DNA of 64,000 nucleotides from PKWO01 sp036384915 (GCA_036384915.1 DASVLJ010000074.1:6589-70588), one strand, 5' to 3'; shown: positions 8,734 to 18,428, counted from the stretch's first letter. Notes: generated by a model not told the origin, from the sequence alone. Numbers and translations: made by a program.

Positions 8734-10203
8734 ATGGCACTAGCAGATTTCGACCTGGTTTTATTCGGCGGCGGCGGCGATTTGTCGATGCGCAAACTCT
8801 TGCCGGCAATGTATGCGCGCCATCGCGCCAAGGACATGCCGTCCGGCGCCCGCATTATTTGCGTGGGCCGCCATGGCTGGACCCAGGAAGAGTTCATCGC
8901 GATGGTCAACAAGGATTCCAGGCCGCATATCTCGCAGCAGACCTTCGATGCTGCCCTGTGGCAGCAGTTCTGCGAGCGCGTCACCTATGTGGCCCTAGAC
9001 GCTTCCGATGTGTCGACCTACCCGGCATTGGCCGCAGCCATGCGCGGCGACCCCAATCTGACGAACGTGTACTACCTCGCCACGCCGCCATCGCTGTTCG
9101 CCGGCATCTGCAAGAACCTGCACGAAGCGGGCCTGGCCACACCGAACTCGCGCGTGGTGCTGGAAAAGCCGCTCGGGCGCGATCTCGCCAGCGCCAAGCA
9201 GATCAATGCCGACGTGGGCCGCTTCTTCAAGGAATCGCAGATCTACCGGATCGACCACTACCTCGGCAAGGAAGCGGTGCAAAACCTGCTGGCGCTGCGC
9301 TTCGGCAACGTACTGTTCGAACCCCTGTGGCGCCGCGAATGGATTTCCGACGTGCAGATCACCATCGCCGAAGAGCTCGGCGTGGGCAACCGCCTGGGCT
9401 ATTATGACACCTCGGGCGCGCTGCGCGACATGCTGCAAAACCACTTGCTGCAATTGCTTTGCATCGTCGCCATGGAACCGCCCACCTCGGCCACGCCGGA
9501 CGCGGTGCGCGATGAAAAGCTCAAGGTGCTGCGCTCGCTGAAGCGCTTCACCACCACCACGCTGGCGCAAAACGTGATCCGCGGCCAATACCGCAGCGGC
9601 CACCTCGAAGGCCTGCCCGTGCCGGGCTACCGCAACGAGCCCGACGCCAACCCGCAATCGCGCACCGAAACCTTCGTCGCGCTGAAGGCCGAGATCGACA
9701 CCTGGCGCTGGGCCGGCGTGCCCTTCTTCCTGCGCACCGGCAAACGCATGGCCGACCAGCTGGCCGAAATCGTGGTCCGCTTCAAGCCCGTGCCGCACTC
9801 GATCTTCCCGCAAGCTACGGGCACGACGCAGCCGAACTGCCTGATCATCCGCCTGCAGCCGGACGAAGGCCTGCAACTCTCGCTGATGGCCAAGACGCCG
9901 GGCGACGGCATGCGCTTGAAGCCGGTGGACCTCGAACTCGACTTCCGCGAAAGCTTCAAGATGCCGCGCATGGAAGCCTACGAGCGCCTGCTGTTGGACG
10001 TGCTGCGCGGCCAACTCACGCTGTTCATGCGCAGCGACGAACTGGAAGCCGCATGGGAATGGGTCGAGCCCATCCTCAACTATTGGGAAACCGAAGAGAT
10101 CGAGCCGATTCCCTACACCTCGGGCACCTGGGGCCCGGCGGCGGCCAGCGCGCTGATCGGGCGCGACGGTTTGCAATGGCGTGAAGAAGCCCTGCCGGAA
10201 TAA
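8734..10203 (+). CDS. zwf: Glucose-6-phosphate 1-dehydrogenase
   Basis: Oxidises glucose 6-phosphate to 6-phosphogluconolactone with NAD(P)+, the entry to the Entner-Doudoroff and pentose phosphate routes. The 489-residue protein has the dinucleotide-binding LFGGGGDLSMRKLLPAM at the N-terminus and the active-site IDHYLGKEAVQN (catalytic His). KPLGRDLASA and FLRTGKRM are also typical. It is 49 bases downstream of pgi and followed within a few bases by hexR. No pgl or glucokinase gene is visible in the window. Confidence 0.97.
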   Translation: MALADFDLVLFGGGGDLSMRKLLPAMYARHRAKDMPSGARIICVGRHGWTQEEFIAMVNKDSRPHISQQTFDAALWQQFCERVTYVALDASDVSTYPALAAAMRGDPNLTNVYYLATPPSLFAGICKNLHEAGLATPNSRVVLEKPLGRDLASAKQINADVGRFFKESQIYRIDHYLGKEAVQNLLALRFGNVLFEPLWRREWISDVQITIAEELGVGNRLGYYDTSGALRDMLQNHLLQLLCIVAMEPPTSATPDAVRDEKLKVLRSLKRFTTTTLAQNVIRGQYRSGHLEGLPVPGYRNEPDANPQSRTETFVALKAEIDTWRWAGVPFFLRTGKRMADQLAEIVVRFKPVPHSIFPQATGTTQPNCLIIRLQPDEGLQLSLMAKTPGDGMRLKPVDLELDFRESFKMPRMEAYERLLLDVLRGQLTLFMRSDELEAAWEWVEPILNYWETEEIEPIPYTSGTWGPAAASALIGRDGLQWREEALPE

Positions 10204-10207
10204 GCCC

Positions 10208-11062
10208 GTGCTTCTAGATTCGATCCGCACCCAGTTCGCGATTCTTTCCAAATCGGAGAAAAAGGTCGCGAACGCGGTGCTGTCCAACCCCGACCTCGCG
10301 GTCTCGGGCAACATCACGGCGCTGGCCAAAAGCGCGGACGTGTCAGAACCCACGGTCGTGCGCTTTTGCCGCGCACTGGGCTATGAAGGCTGGCAGGAAT
10401 TCAAGCTCAAGCTGGCCCAAGGCCTGGCCCTGGCCATGCCCGGCGCCGACGAGCTGCCATCACAGGACGATCTCGCCTCGGACCTCGTCACCAAGATCTG
10501 CAGCCGCTCGATCAACACCCTGCTCGACCTGCGCAACAACCTCGACGCCGACGCCATCCAGCGCGCCATCGACATCCTCTCGCAGTCGAACAAGATCGAG
10601 TTTTACGGCCAAGGCACCTCGGGCATCGTCGCCGCTGACGCGCAACACAAGTTTTTCCGCTCCGGCGTGCCGACGGTGGCCTACAGCGATCCGCACATTC
10701 ACAGCATCGCCGCCTCGCTGCTGAAAAAGGGCGACGCGGTAGTCGCCATCTCGCAGCGCGGCAACAGCCCCGCCTTGCTACGCAGTGTCCAGCTGGCGCG
10801 CAATGCCGAAGCCAATGTGATTGCGTTGAGCCCCAGCGGCACGCCCCTGGCCGACCTGGCAACCGTGCTGGTGCCGATCGACCTCTCGGTCAATACCGAT
10901 CCCTATACGCCGATCTCGGCGCGGCTTGCGCACCTGGTGGTGATCGACATCCTTGCTGTCGGCCTGGCCTTGAAGCGCGGTCCGGAGTTCAGGAACAAGA
11001 TGCAGAATGCGCAGCGGGCCTTGCAGAAGTATGATATGCAGTTCGATTCCTTCTTCCGCTGA
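10208..11062 (+). CDS. hexR: HexR-type transcriptional regulator (RpiR family)
   Basis: An RpiR-family regulator: an N-terminal helix-turn-helix (about residues 1-75; ILSKSEKKVANAVLSNPDLA and SEPTVVRFCRALGYEGWQEF) and a C-terminal SIS sugar-phosphate-binding domain (about 115-260; GQGTSGIVAADAQHKF, AISQRGNSPALLRSVQLA). HexR proteins repress zwf, edd, eda and related genes and release DNA on binding KDPG; the location at the end of pgi-zwf, facing edd-eda, fits that role. I prefer GTG 10208, giving MLLDSIRTQFAILSKSEKK like known HexR N-termini, over GTG 10181, which would overlap zwf by 23 bases. Confidence 0.9.
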   Translation: MLLDSIRTQFAILSKSEKKVANAVLSNPDLAVSGNITALAKSADVSEPTVVRFCRALGYEGWQEFKLKLAQGLALAMPGADELPSQDDLASDLVTKICSRSINTLLDLRNNLDADAIQRAIDILSQSNKIEFYGQGTSGIVAADAQHKFFRSGVPTVAYSDPHIHSIAASLLKKGDAVVAISQRGNSPALLRSVQLARNAEANVIALSPSGTPLADLATVLVPIDLSVNTDPYTPISARLAHLVVIDILAVGLALKRGPEFRNKMQNAQRALQKYDMQFDSFFR

Positions 11063-11132
11063 CGCCTGCCCTCCGCCTGGCGTATGATGGCGCACGCAGC
11101 GGATGTTCCGCACGATCCCCAAGGAGGGTTGC

Positions 11133-11771
11133 ATGGCCTACCAGCTCGATATTGCCAATCTCGAACTCGCCTTCGGCGGCGCGGCGCCGGGCAAGCCGTC
11201 CAGGCGCTTCCTGCTCCAGCCGGCCGGCATGCTGACGATTGCGCAAGGCCGGATCGCCGCCAGCGACCCGCTGGTCCAGCCGGACACGCCGCCATTCACC
11301 GAGCCCGTCCCCAACGGCAGTTTCCCCGTGACCCTGGCCATTGCGGCACTGGACGGCGGCGACGAACGGATCGCCTATGCGCGCGTCGATTTCAGCCCGG
11401 CCCGAGCCGTGCGCTGGGAGATGGCCCTCATCGAGGGGCAGGATGCGGCCGAACTCGACGACGAGGAAGACTTTTTCGGCTACGGCGTCGACGCCGGCAC
11501 GGGCTGCTTCATGGGCGCGGCGGCGGCGCGCGACCTGGGCCTGGCGATGGATTCCGAAGACGACTATTTTGAATCCATCATCGCCGGCATGGACCAGACT
11601 TACCGGCATACGCGCTCGTGGTACGCATGGAAGCCCGACCCGGCCGGCGCGGAAAACATCGTGTGCTTTTCCAGCGGCTATGGCGACGGGGCCTACCCCT
11701 CCTTCTTCGGTTTCGATGCCGACGGCAAGCTGGCGGCCTTGGTGACCGACTTCCTGATCCTGCACGATTGA
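11133..11771 (+). CDS. DUF4241 domain protein
   Basis: A 212-residue protein of uncharacterised family DUF4241. The typical C-terminal signatures are present: GYGVDAGTGCFMGAAAARDL, then ENIVCFSSGYGDGAYPSFFG and a final short strand LAALVTDFLIL. ATG 11133 follows a strong AAGGAGG at the right distance, so it is preferred over the ATG at 11103. DUF4241 proteins are found near polymorphic toxin-immunity loci in some bacteria, but nothing here supports that role, and the flanking genes (hexR, sulfatase) look unrelated. Confidence 0.8.
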   Translation: MAYQLDIANLELAFGGAAPGKPSRRFLLQPAGMLTIAQGRIAASDPLVQPDTPPFTEPVPNGSFPVTLAIAALDGGDERIAYARVDFSPARAVRWEMALIEGQDAAELDDEEDFFGYGVDAGTGCFMGAAAARDLGLAMDSEDDYFESIIAGMDQTYRHTRSWYAWKPDPAGAENIVCFSSGYGDGAYPSFFGFDADGKLAALVTDFLILHD

Positions 11772-12037
11772 CGCAACGGGAAGCCGGGCCGATTGGCCAG
11801 CTGCGGCGAACCCTACGACACGGCCGATATGATCGAAATACCGGCCCCCCAACCTGGACCGGCATGCGCCGCCGCTCTTTCCTTCCTCCCTTTTTTCCCC
11901 TTTCCGCCGCCTATCCCTGAATCTCCCGCCAATTTCAAGCTGTCATCTCTGTCAGGTACATCGCCCCGGCGATTGGGCTACAGTTCCCCTGATCCGGCAC
12001 CATTCCGCCCGTGCCGAACCTGCCCAAGGAGACCGGT

Positions 12038-14017
12038 ATGCCGCAAACCACAGTGCAAAGCCCCAAGAGCGCCGACGCAACTACTGACAAGAAGAACATC
12101 CTGCTGATCCTGGTGGACCAGCTGCGCTTTCCGCGTTTCTGCTATGGCCCCGAGGGCGACCTGCTTCCCGAGTTGAAAGACATCATGGGCTTCCAGGGAG
12201 AGACCGACGGCGGCAACGCCTACAAGCATTTCTTCCCCGGCTTCTGGAGCCTGCGCAAGCACGCGACGGTGCTGCGCAACCATACCATCGCGGCATCGGC
12301 CTGCACACCCAGCCGGGCGACGATCATGACCGGCCAATACGGGACGCGCACCGGCGTGACCCAGACCGACGGGCTGTTCAAGAATGCCGACGCCCCGGCC
12401 TTTCCCTGGCTGGCGCCCGACGGCATCGCCACCATCGGCGACTGGTTCCGCGGCGCCGGCTACCGCACGCATTACTTCGGCAAATGGCACGTCAGCAATC
12501 CGCCCGCCCACACGCTGCAGCAATACGGTTTCGACGACTGGGAGCAGTCCTGGCCCGAACCGCACGGCTCGAGCCTGAACAACCTCGGCGCCTACCGCGA
12601 CCATGGCTTTGCCGACCTGGCCTGCAGCTTCCTGCGCAACCAGGGGCTGGGCATGGGCTATAACCGCGCGCTGGCGCAACAGCAGGAAGTGGCGCCGCAA
12701 GGCGCCGGGCCGTCGACCACGCCCAAGCCCTGGCTGGCCGTGGTGTCGTTCGCCAATCCGCACGACATCGCCACCTATCCCGGCCTGGTGCGCCAGCTCG
12801 ACCCCGCCGCGCCGAAGATCGGCCCGCTTCCGGTGCCGGGCCAGGACGCCATGAGCGCGGTGCCCATCGCCGGCAGCTTCACTTTTCCCCTGAACCCGCG
12901 AGGCTTCCCGCAGGACAATGCCGGCCTGCCGCCCAGCCTGGACGAGGAAATGGCCAACAAGCCTTCCTGCCAGTTCGACTATGCCTACAAGATGGGCCTG
13001 GCCCTGACCTCAAAAACCGCGCAAGGGATCAAGGCCGCGGTCAACGGCGCCGATGCCGTCAACCTTGCCATCGAGGGTAGCATCCCCTTCCAGTTTGCCC
13101 AGGACCCCGACGACGCCGCGCTGAAGTTCATGCAGTATTACGCCTGGCTGATGCAGATGGCGGACGGCCACGTCAAGCGCGTGCTGCAGACCCTGGACGA
13201 AGTGGGCCAGCGCGAGAACACCATCGTGGTCTTCATGGCCGACCATGGCGAATACGCCGGCGCGCACCACTACATGATGGAGAAGTGGCACACGGCCTAC
13301 CAGGAGGCGCTGCACGTGCCGGTGGTAGTGCAGTCGCCCGACATCAATCCGCATGCCGAGATGCGCCAGATCGATACCGTGACGAGCCATGTCGACATCC
13401 TGCCGACGCTGCTCGGCCTGGCCGGCATCGATGAGAAGGAAATTGCGCGGATACGGACAACCCTGTCGGGCACGCACGAAGTCCCGCCTTTCACCGGCGT
13501 CGACCTGACCCCGGTGATCAAGGGCGAGAGCAAGGTCGCCACCGAGCCCGGCGGCAAGCCGCGCGAGGGCGTGCTGTTCATCACCGACGACGAAATCACC
13601 GAACCCCTGCAAGGCGACCCCGCCTACCAGGAATCGGGCGACGAGGCCTATGCGATTTTCCTCGAGGCGGTGGAGACGGTGCGCGCCGGCAGCGGCCGCG
13701 GCCCCAACCCGCCGCACGTCCCGCAACTCGCGCCCGGGCCGGTGCGCCAGCCCAACCATGTGCGCTGCGTGCGTACTGCGGAATGGAAGCTGGTGCGCTA
13801 TTGGGACCCGGCCTGCCGCGCCGAGGAGGAATGGGAGCTGTACCACATGCAGAACGACGCGGCCGAAACCACCAACCTGCTGGTGACGAACGGCCCGTTC
13901 CCGACGCCGATCGCGCATCTGCCCGCGCCTTATACCGCGCAGGAGATCGTCGATACGGCCAGGCGCCTGCGCAGCCTTCTGCGGGAACTGGAAGAGAAAC
14001 ACCTGGCGCCGGCGTAA
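12038..14017 (+). CDS. Type I sulfatase (arylsulfatase-like)
   Basis: An alkaline-phosphatase-superfamily sulfatase of 659 residues. The N-terminal metal site is NILLILVDQLRFPRF, and the catalytic signature CTPSRATIMTG (Cys about residue 89) is the Cys type that must be converted to formylglycine. MADHGEYAGAHHYM carries further metal ligands. No signal peptide is visible, so the product looks cytoplasmic. ATG 12038 has AAGGAG upstream. No formylglycine-generating enzyme or sulfate transporter gene is in the window, and the substrate cannot be told from the sequence. Confidence 0.88.
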   Translation: MPQTTVQSPKSADATTDKKNILLILVDQLRFPRFCYGPEGDLLPELKDIMGFQGETDGGNAYKHFFPGFWSLRKHATVLRNHTIAASACTPSRATIMTGQYGTRTGVTQTDGLFKNADAPAFPWLAPDGIATIGDWFRGAGYRTHYFGKWHVSNPPAHTLQQYGFDDWEQSWPEPHGSSLNNLGAYRDHGFADLACSFLRNQGLGMGYNRALAQQQEVAPQGAGPSTTPKPWLAVVSFANPHDIATYPGLVRQLDPAAPKIGPLPVPGQDAMSAVPIAGSFTFPLNPRGFPQDNAGLPPSLDEEMANKPSCQFDYAYKMGLALTSKTAQGIKAAVNGADAVNLAIEGSIPFQFAQDPDDAALKFMQYYAWLMQMADGHVKRVLQTLDEVGQRENTIVVFMADHGEYAGAHHYMMEKWHTAYQEALHVPVVVQSPDINPHAEMRQIDTVTSHVDILPTLLGLAGIDEKEIARIRTTLSGTHEVPPFTGVDLTPVIKGESKVATEPGGKPREGVLFITDDEITEPLQGDPAYQESGDEAYAIFLEAVETVRAGSGRGPNPPHVPQLAPGPVRQPNHVRCVRTAEWKLVRYWDPACRAEEEWELYHMQNDAAETTNLLVTNGPFPTPIAHLPAPYTAQEIVDTARRLRSLLRELEEKHLAPA

Positions 14018-14067
14018 CGGCGCGGGTGCGGCGCAAGGCGGCGCCGCCGCCTGCGCCCGGTGCCGGC

Positions 14068-15075
14068 CTACAGCAGCTTGGTCGCCACCGTCCAGGCCAG
14101 TGCGGCAACGAAAGCCGAAGCCGGAATCGTGAGTATCCACGCCCACACGATGTTCCCCGCCACGCCCCAGCGCACGGCCGACATTTTCTGCGAAGCGCCG
14201 ACCCCGACAATCGCGCCGGTGATGGTATGCGTGGTGGACACCGGCACGCCCAAAGCCGTAGCGATAAAAAGCGTAAACGCCCCGCCGGTCTCGGCGCAAA
14301 AACCGCCGACCGGTTTCAGCTTGGTGATCTTCTGCCCCATGGTCTTGACGATGCGCCAGCCGCCGAACAGGGTGCCAAGGCTCATGGCCGTGTAGCAGGC
14401 CACGATGACCCACACCGGCACCGGATCGCCCGCGCCGATGCGGCCGCCGGCGATCAGCAGCATCCAGATGATGCCGATGGTCTTTTGCGCGTCGTTGCCG
14501 CCATGGCCCAGGCTGTACATGGAAGCCGACAACAGCTGCAGGCGGCGGAACCACTTGTCGATGCGGCGCGGCGTGGAGCCGACGAACAGCCACGAGACGA
14601 TGATCATCATCAGCGCGCCCAGCACCAAGCCCAGCGTGGGCGAGAGCACGATGAAGATAAGGACCTTGATCAAGCCTGCCGGAATCAGCGCGCCGCTGCC
14701 GGCCTTGGCCACGGCCGATCCGACCAGGCCGCCGATCAGGGCGTGCGAGGACGAGGACGGAATGCCGAAATACCAGGTGACGAAGTTCCAGAACACGGCG
14801 CCGAACAGCGCGCCGAAGACGACGTATTGGTCGACGATGTCGGCGTGGATGGTGTCCTTGCCGACCGTGGCCGCCACCGTCAGCGGGAAGATGATGACGG
14901 CAATGAAGTTGAACAAGGCGGCCATGGCGACCGCCGTGTGCGGCTTCAGGACGCGCGTGGAGACGATGGTGGCGATGGCGTTGGCCGCATCGTGGAAGCC
15001 GTTCATGAAGTCGAACAGCAGCGCCAGGCCGATCAAGACGGCGAGCGCAGCAAAACTGATCTCAATGGTGTGCAT
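14068..15075 (-). CDS. pit: Inorganic phosphate transporter, Pit family
   Basis: A 335-residue integral membrane protein with two copies of the Pit signature: FDFMNGFHDAANAIATIVST near the N-terminus and SLGHGGNDAQKTIGIIWMLL in the second half. GIPSSSSHALIGGLVGSAVA and GVPVSTTHTITGAIVGVGAS form the paired selectivity loops. Pit carriers take up metal-phosphate with protons at low affinity. The DUF47/PhoU-like gene lies immediately upstream (29 bases) on the same strand, the classic two-gene arrangement, and probably regulates transport activity. Confidence 0.94.
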   Translation of the reverse strand: MHTIEISFAALAVLIGLALLFDFMNGFHDAANAIATIVSTRVLKPHTAVAMAALFNFIAVIIFPLTVAATVGKDTIHADIVDQYVVFGALFGAVFWNFVTWYFGIPSSSSHALIGGLVGSAVAKAGSGALIPAGLIKVLIFIVLSPTLGLVLGALMMIIVSWLFVGSTPRRIDKWFRRLQLLSASMYSLGHGGNDAQKTIGIIWMLLIAGGRIGAGDPVPVWVIVACYTAMSLGTLFGGWRIVKTMGQKITKLKPVGGFCAETGGAFTLFIATALGVPVSTTHTITGAIVGVGASQKMSAVRWGVAGNIVWAWILTIPASAFVAALAWTVATKLL

Positions 15076-15104
15076 GAGTGTATTCCGTTGAGGCCCGATC
15101 GGCC

Positions 15105-15737
15105 TCAGGCGTTTTCGACGATGATGCCTTCGATGATGTTGGCCACGTCCTCACAGCGGTCGGTGACCGTCTCGAGGATTTCGTAGATGGCCTTGAGCTT
15201 GATGAGGGTGCGCACGTCGGGCTCGTCGCGGAACAGCTTGGACATGGCGGCGCGCATGACGTGGTCGGCATCGGATTCGAGACGGTCGATCTCGGCACAG
15301 ATGGCGAGAATGGCGCGCGCGTTGTCCATGCTGTGCAGCATGCCCACGGCCAGCTTGACCTTTTCCGCGCACGCCAGGCTCAGCTCAGCCAGGCGGCGCG
15401 CTTCTGCGGTGGTTGCCTTGATGTCGTACAGCGAAATGGTTTGCGCCGCGTCTTCCAGCAGGTCGAGGATATCGTCCATGCTGGTGATGAGCTTGTGGAT
15501 GTCGTCGCGGTCGAGCGGCGTGATGAAAGTCTTGTGCAGCAGTTCGATCGTGTCGTGCGTGATCTTGTCGGCCTGCTTTTCAATGCCTTCGATGGCATGC
15601 ACGCGGATTTCCAGGTCGTCGAAACTGGTCATGAGCTTGACCATCTCGGCCGCGCCCTTGACGCATAATTCGGCATGCTGCTCGAAGAGTTCGAAGAATT
15701 TTCCTTCGCTGGGCATCAAACGTCCAAACATGTTCAC
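15105..15737 (-). CDS. DUF47 family (PhoU-like) phosphate transport regulator
   Basis: A 210-residue helical-bundle protein of the DUF47/YkaA family (MFGRLMPSEGKFFELFEQHA; IRVHAIEGIEKQADKITHD; FITPLDRDDIHKLITSMDDI). These proteins resemble PhoU and are almost always encoded with a Pit transporter, whose activity they are thought to modulate. The gene precedes pit in a two-gene operon; the start ATG follows GGAGTGAAC. Confidence 0.9.
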   Translation of the reverse strand: MNMFGRLMPSEGKFFELFEQHAELCVKGAAEMVKLMTSFDDLEIRVHAIEGIEKQADKITHDTIELLHKTFITPLDRDDIHKLITSMDDILDLLEDAAQTISLYDIKATTAEARRLAELSLACAEKVKLAVGMLHSMDNARAILAICAEIDRLESDADHVMRAAMSKLFRDEPDVRTLIKLKAIYEILETVTDRCEDVANIIEGIIVENA

Positions 15738-15767
15738 TCCTATAGTTATTCTGAGACAATCACCCTA

Positions 15768-18203
15768 TCAGTCGCCTTGATAGGTAGTAAGGCCGCCGGT
15801 GTAATCGGCGAACTGCGTATACTGGCCGAGGAAGGTCACGCGCACGGCGCCGATGGGGCCGTTACGCTGCTTGCCGATGATGATTTCGGCGGTGCCCTTG
15901 TCGGGCGAATCGGGGTTATAGACTTCGTCGCGGTAGATGAACAGGATCACGTCGGCGTCCTGCTCGATGGCGCCCGATTCGCGCAAGTCCGACATCACGG
16001 GGCGCTTGTTGGGGCGCTGTTCCAGCGAGCGGTTCAGCTGCGAGAGCGCAATCACCGGGCAATTCAACTCTTTCGCGAGGCCCTTCAGGTTACGCGAGAT
16101 TTCCGAAATTTCGCTGGCGCGGTTTTCCCCGGCGGAATTGCCCGACATGAGCTGCAGATAGTCGACGATGATCAAGCCGAGCTTGCCGCACTGGCGCGCC
16201 AGGCGGCGCGAGCGTGCGCGCAATTCGATCGAGGACAGCGCGGGCGTCTCGTCGATGTAGAGCTGCGCATCGTTCATCTTCTGGATCGCGTTGGTCAGGC
16301 GCGGCCAGTCTTCATCGATCAGGCGGCCCGTACGCAGGCGGTGCTGGTCGAGCTTGCCGACCGAGCCCAGCATACGCATGGCGAGCTGGGCGCCGCCCAT
16401 TTCCATCGAGAACACGGCGACCGGCAAACCGCTGTCGATGGCGACGTTTTCGCCGATGTTGAGCGAGAACGCCGTGTTGTGGGTGACGACGTAATCGTCC
16501 GTCACATAAAGCCGCGACGGGTGCGAGACCGAGATGCATTGGGCTTGCGCCACGCGGGTCGGCTCGATGGCCGTAATCACGGGCAGCTTGCGCCGCATGC
16601 GGCCGCCGGCGAGACGCAAACGCTTGCCTTCGAAAAGGAACAGGCTTTGCGGATCGGGATGGCTGATGGTGCAGCAGTAGGCCGTGGCGCCGGGCTTGCG
16701 CACACCGTCCACCGTGAAGCTGGTAGCCTTTTCAGCGATGGCGCACCAGCCGCCGAGCGAACGCACCAGCGCCTGCACGTCTTGCGCCAAGCGCCTGCTG
16801 GCGCTGGAGTAGCGCACCGTGCCCCAGCTTTCGACCCAGCCGTCGGTATCGAGCAAGCCGCGCAAGAGATCGAGGCGCGCCGTGCGCGAAGCGTTCAGAT
16901 AGGTCTCGGGAATGAATTTGTCATAGCTGGTCTTGCCCCACAAGCCGAGCGTTTCCAGCGACTCTTTAAGCGGGTTCCTGCCGGGGCGCTCTTCCACGTC
17001 GGCCAAGTCGGACAGGCCTCGGCGCTTGATGCGCCAATCGTAGCCGCCGGCATACGAGAGTTCCAGGCTGGCATCGACCCGCGTGCGCATACGTTCCAGC
17101 GTTTCTTCCGCCTTGACCGAGAAGCGCACCGCGCTGCCGCCCATGGAACCGTCGCCGATCAGGGCGCCGAGCACCCAGGGATCGACCGGCAAGGCCTCAT
17201 CGTGACCGAATTCCCCTTCGGGCATCGCGATCCACAAGCGGTTTTGATAGCGCTTGCGCGTTAACAGCGTCATCACTTCCGCGGTACTAAGCACGCGCGG
17301 CGCATCCCATTGGCGGTAGTGCACGCTCCACAAATGTTCAGCGCAGCATTCGGCGCTGCGCCCATCGGAAAAGCGCATGCGGTAAATTTGCTTTTCGCCC
17401 TGCGGGTAGGTGCCGGTGACGATGGACGGCTTGCCATCGACAGAAGCCAGCGCATCGCCCACGGCAAGCTCGCCCATGGCTTTCCAGCCGGTACGCGTCC
17501 TGACCCTGGCGTCGAGCGGCTGCGCCTTACCCATGGACGGACGTCCCGCCACGATGATGAGGTCCCCCGGCTGCAAGCCCGAAGTCATCTTGTCGAGATC
17601 GGTAAAACCCGTCGGCACGCCGGTGATTTCACTCGTCGTGTCGCGGTTGTAGAGTTCGTCGATACGCTCGACCACCTGCGTCAAGAGCGGCTGGATCGCG
17701 ACGAAGCCCTTGGCGCCGCGCGCCCCCTCTTCGGCGATGGCGAAGATCTTGGATTCGGCCGCGTCGAGCATTTCCTTGACTTCCTTGCCTTGCGGGGAGA
17801 AGGCGTCGCCGGAAATTTCATCTGCCACGGTGATCAACTTGCGCAGCACGCCGCGGTCGCGCACGATTTCGGCGTAGTGGCGGATATTGGCCGCCGAGGG
17901 CGTGTTTTGCGCCAGCGCGTTGAGATAACTCAAGCCGCCGACCTCCTCGGCCTTTTCCACGGCCGTCAGCGATTCATAGACCGTGATCACGTCAGCCGGG
18001 CGGCTGTTGTTGATCAGGCGGACGATGTGCTGGAAGATGATGCGGTGGTCGTAGCGGTAAAAGTCGCTTTCGGCAACGAAGTCGGCGATGCGGTCCCAGG
18101 CGGCATTGTCGAGCAAGAGCCCGCCCAGCACGGATTGCTCGGCCTCGATCGAATGCGGCGGAATGCGCAGGGATTCTATTTGTGGATCGGGGCGGTCGCT
18201 CAT
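15768..18203 (-). CDS. dnaB: Replicative DNA helicase DnaB, intein-containing precursor
   Basis: The hexameric helicase that unwinds DNA at the replication fork. The 811-residue precursor has the N-terminal DnaB domain (PPHSIEAEQSVLGGLLLDN, about 15-115), then the RecA-like ATPase. The Walker A GRPSMGK (220-226) is interrupted by a 350-residue intein and continues after it as TAFSLNIGENVA; Walker B is IIVDYLQLMSG and SQLNRSLEQRPNKRPVMSDL lies further on. Removal of the intein leaves about 461 residues, the normal DnaB size. I start at ATG 18203 (MSDRPDPQ); an ATG three codons upstream is possible. A TATAAT hexamer lies just upstream (18211-18216). Confidence 0.96.
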   Translation of the reverse strand: MSDRPDPQIESLRIPPHSIEAEQSVLGGLLLDNAAWDRIADFVAESDFYRYDHRIIFQHIVRLINNSRPADVITVYESLTAVEKAEEVGGLSYLNALAQNTPSAANIRHYAEIVRDRGVLRKLITVADEISGDAFSPQGKEVKEMLDAAESKIFAIAEEGARGAKGFVAIQPLLTQVVERIDELYNRDTTSEITGVPTGFTDLDKMTSGLQPGDLIIVAGRPSMGKAQPLDARVRTRTGWKAMGELAVGDALASVDGKPSIVTGTYPQGEKQIYRMRFSDGRSAECCAEHLWSVHYRQWDAPRVLSTAEVMTLLTRKRYQNRLWIAMPEGEFGHDEALPVDPWVLGALIGDGSMGGSAVRFSVKAEETLERMRTRVDASLELSYAGGYDWRIKRRGLSDLADVEERPGRNPLKESLETLGLWGKTSYDKFIPETYLNASRTARLDLLRGLLDTDGWVESWGTVRYSSASRRLAQDVQALVRSLGGWCAIAEKATSFTVDGVRKPGATAYCCTISHPDPQSLFLFEGKRLRLAGGRMRRKLPVITAIEPTRVAQAQCISVSHPSRLYVTDDYVVTHNTAFSLNIGENVAIDSGLPVAVFSMEMGGAQLAMRMLGSVGKLDQHRLRTGRLIDEDWPRLTNAIQKMNDAQLYIDETPALSSIELRARSRRLARQCGKLGLIIVDYLQLMSGNSAGENRASEISEISRNLKGLAKELNCPVIALSQLNRSLEQRPNKRPVMSDLRESGAIEQDADVILFIYRDEVYNPDSPDKGTAEIIIGKQRNGPIGAVRVTFLGQYTQFADYTGGLTTYQGD
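16476..17525 (-). other. Class 3 intein with LAGLIDADG endonuclease, inserted in the DnaB P-loop
   Basis: Precursor residues 227-576 (350 aa), bounded by GK at the N-side and Thr (+1) at the C-side. Residue 1 is Ala, not Cys or Ser, but the Trp-Cys-Thr set of class 3 inteins is complete: Trp292 in block B (AEHLWSV), Cys556 in block F (AQCISVSHP) and Thr574 in block G (VVTHN). The terminal His-Asn and a Thr +1 extein residue are intact. Two dodecapeptide motifs (LGALIGDGS about 345-353, LRGLLDTDG about 447-455) mark a homing endonuclease domain. Splicing competence is inferred from intact motifs; homing activity is less certain. Confidence 0.93.
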
Positions 18204-18292
18204 GGCGCGCATTATACCGTTTGGCCGTCAGGTCGTGACGGTTATATGACATTGATTGCTGGGGGTTACAGGATCGATAAGACGGGCGGACG

Positions 18293-18422
18293 GTGGTAGG
18301 TTGGTGCTGAGCGCAAGCGAAGCCCAACGTAGTGCGCTTACACCATCACATTCCTTGAATTAACGGGCGGATGTTGAGCCGGGCCGCGTTCGGCTTCACT
18401 TCGTTCAGCACCAACCTACGAC
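18293..18422. repeat. Inverted-terminal GTAGGTTGG-type repeat, copy 1
   Basis: Left arm 18293-18328 and right arm 18388-18422 are imperfect reverse complements of about 35 bases with the outer core GTAGGTTGGTGCTGA. Related elements lie at 44639-44759 and 45771-45895. The element sits between rplI and dnaB, separating the ribosomal cluster from the helicase gene. It encodes nothing and looks like a non-autonomous dispersed repeat. Confidence 0.7.
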
Positions 18423-18428
18423 AAACAC

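Noticed and set aside
15768..18203. Oversized DnaB considered as a fusion or frameshifted gene
   Set aside because: The extra 350 residues interrupt the P-loop exactly and carry full intein motifs at both ends, so it is an intein.
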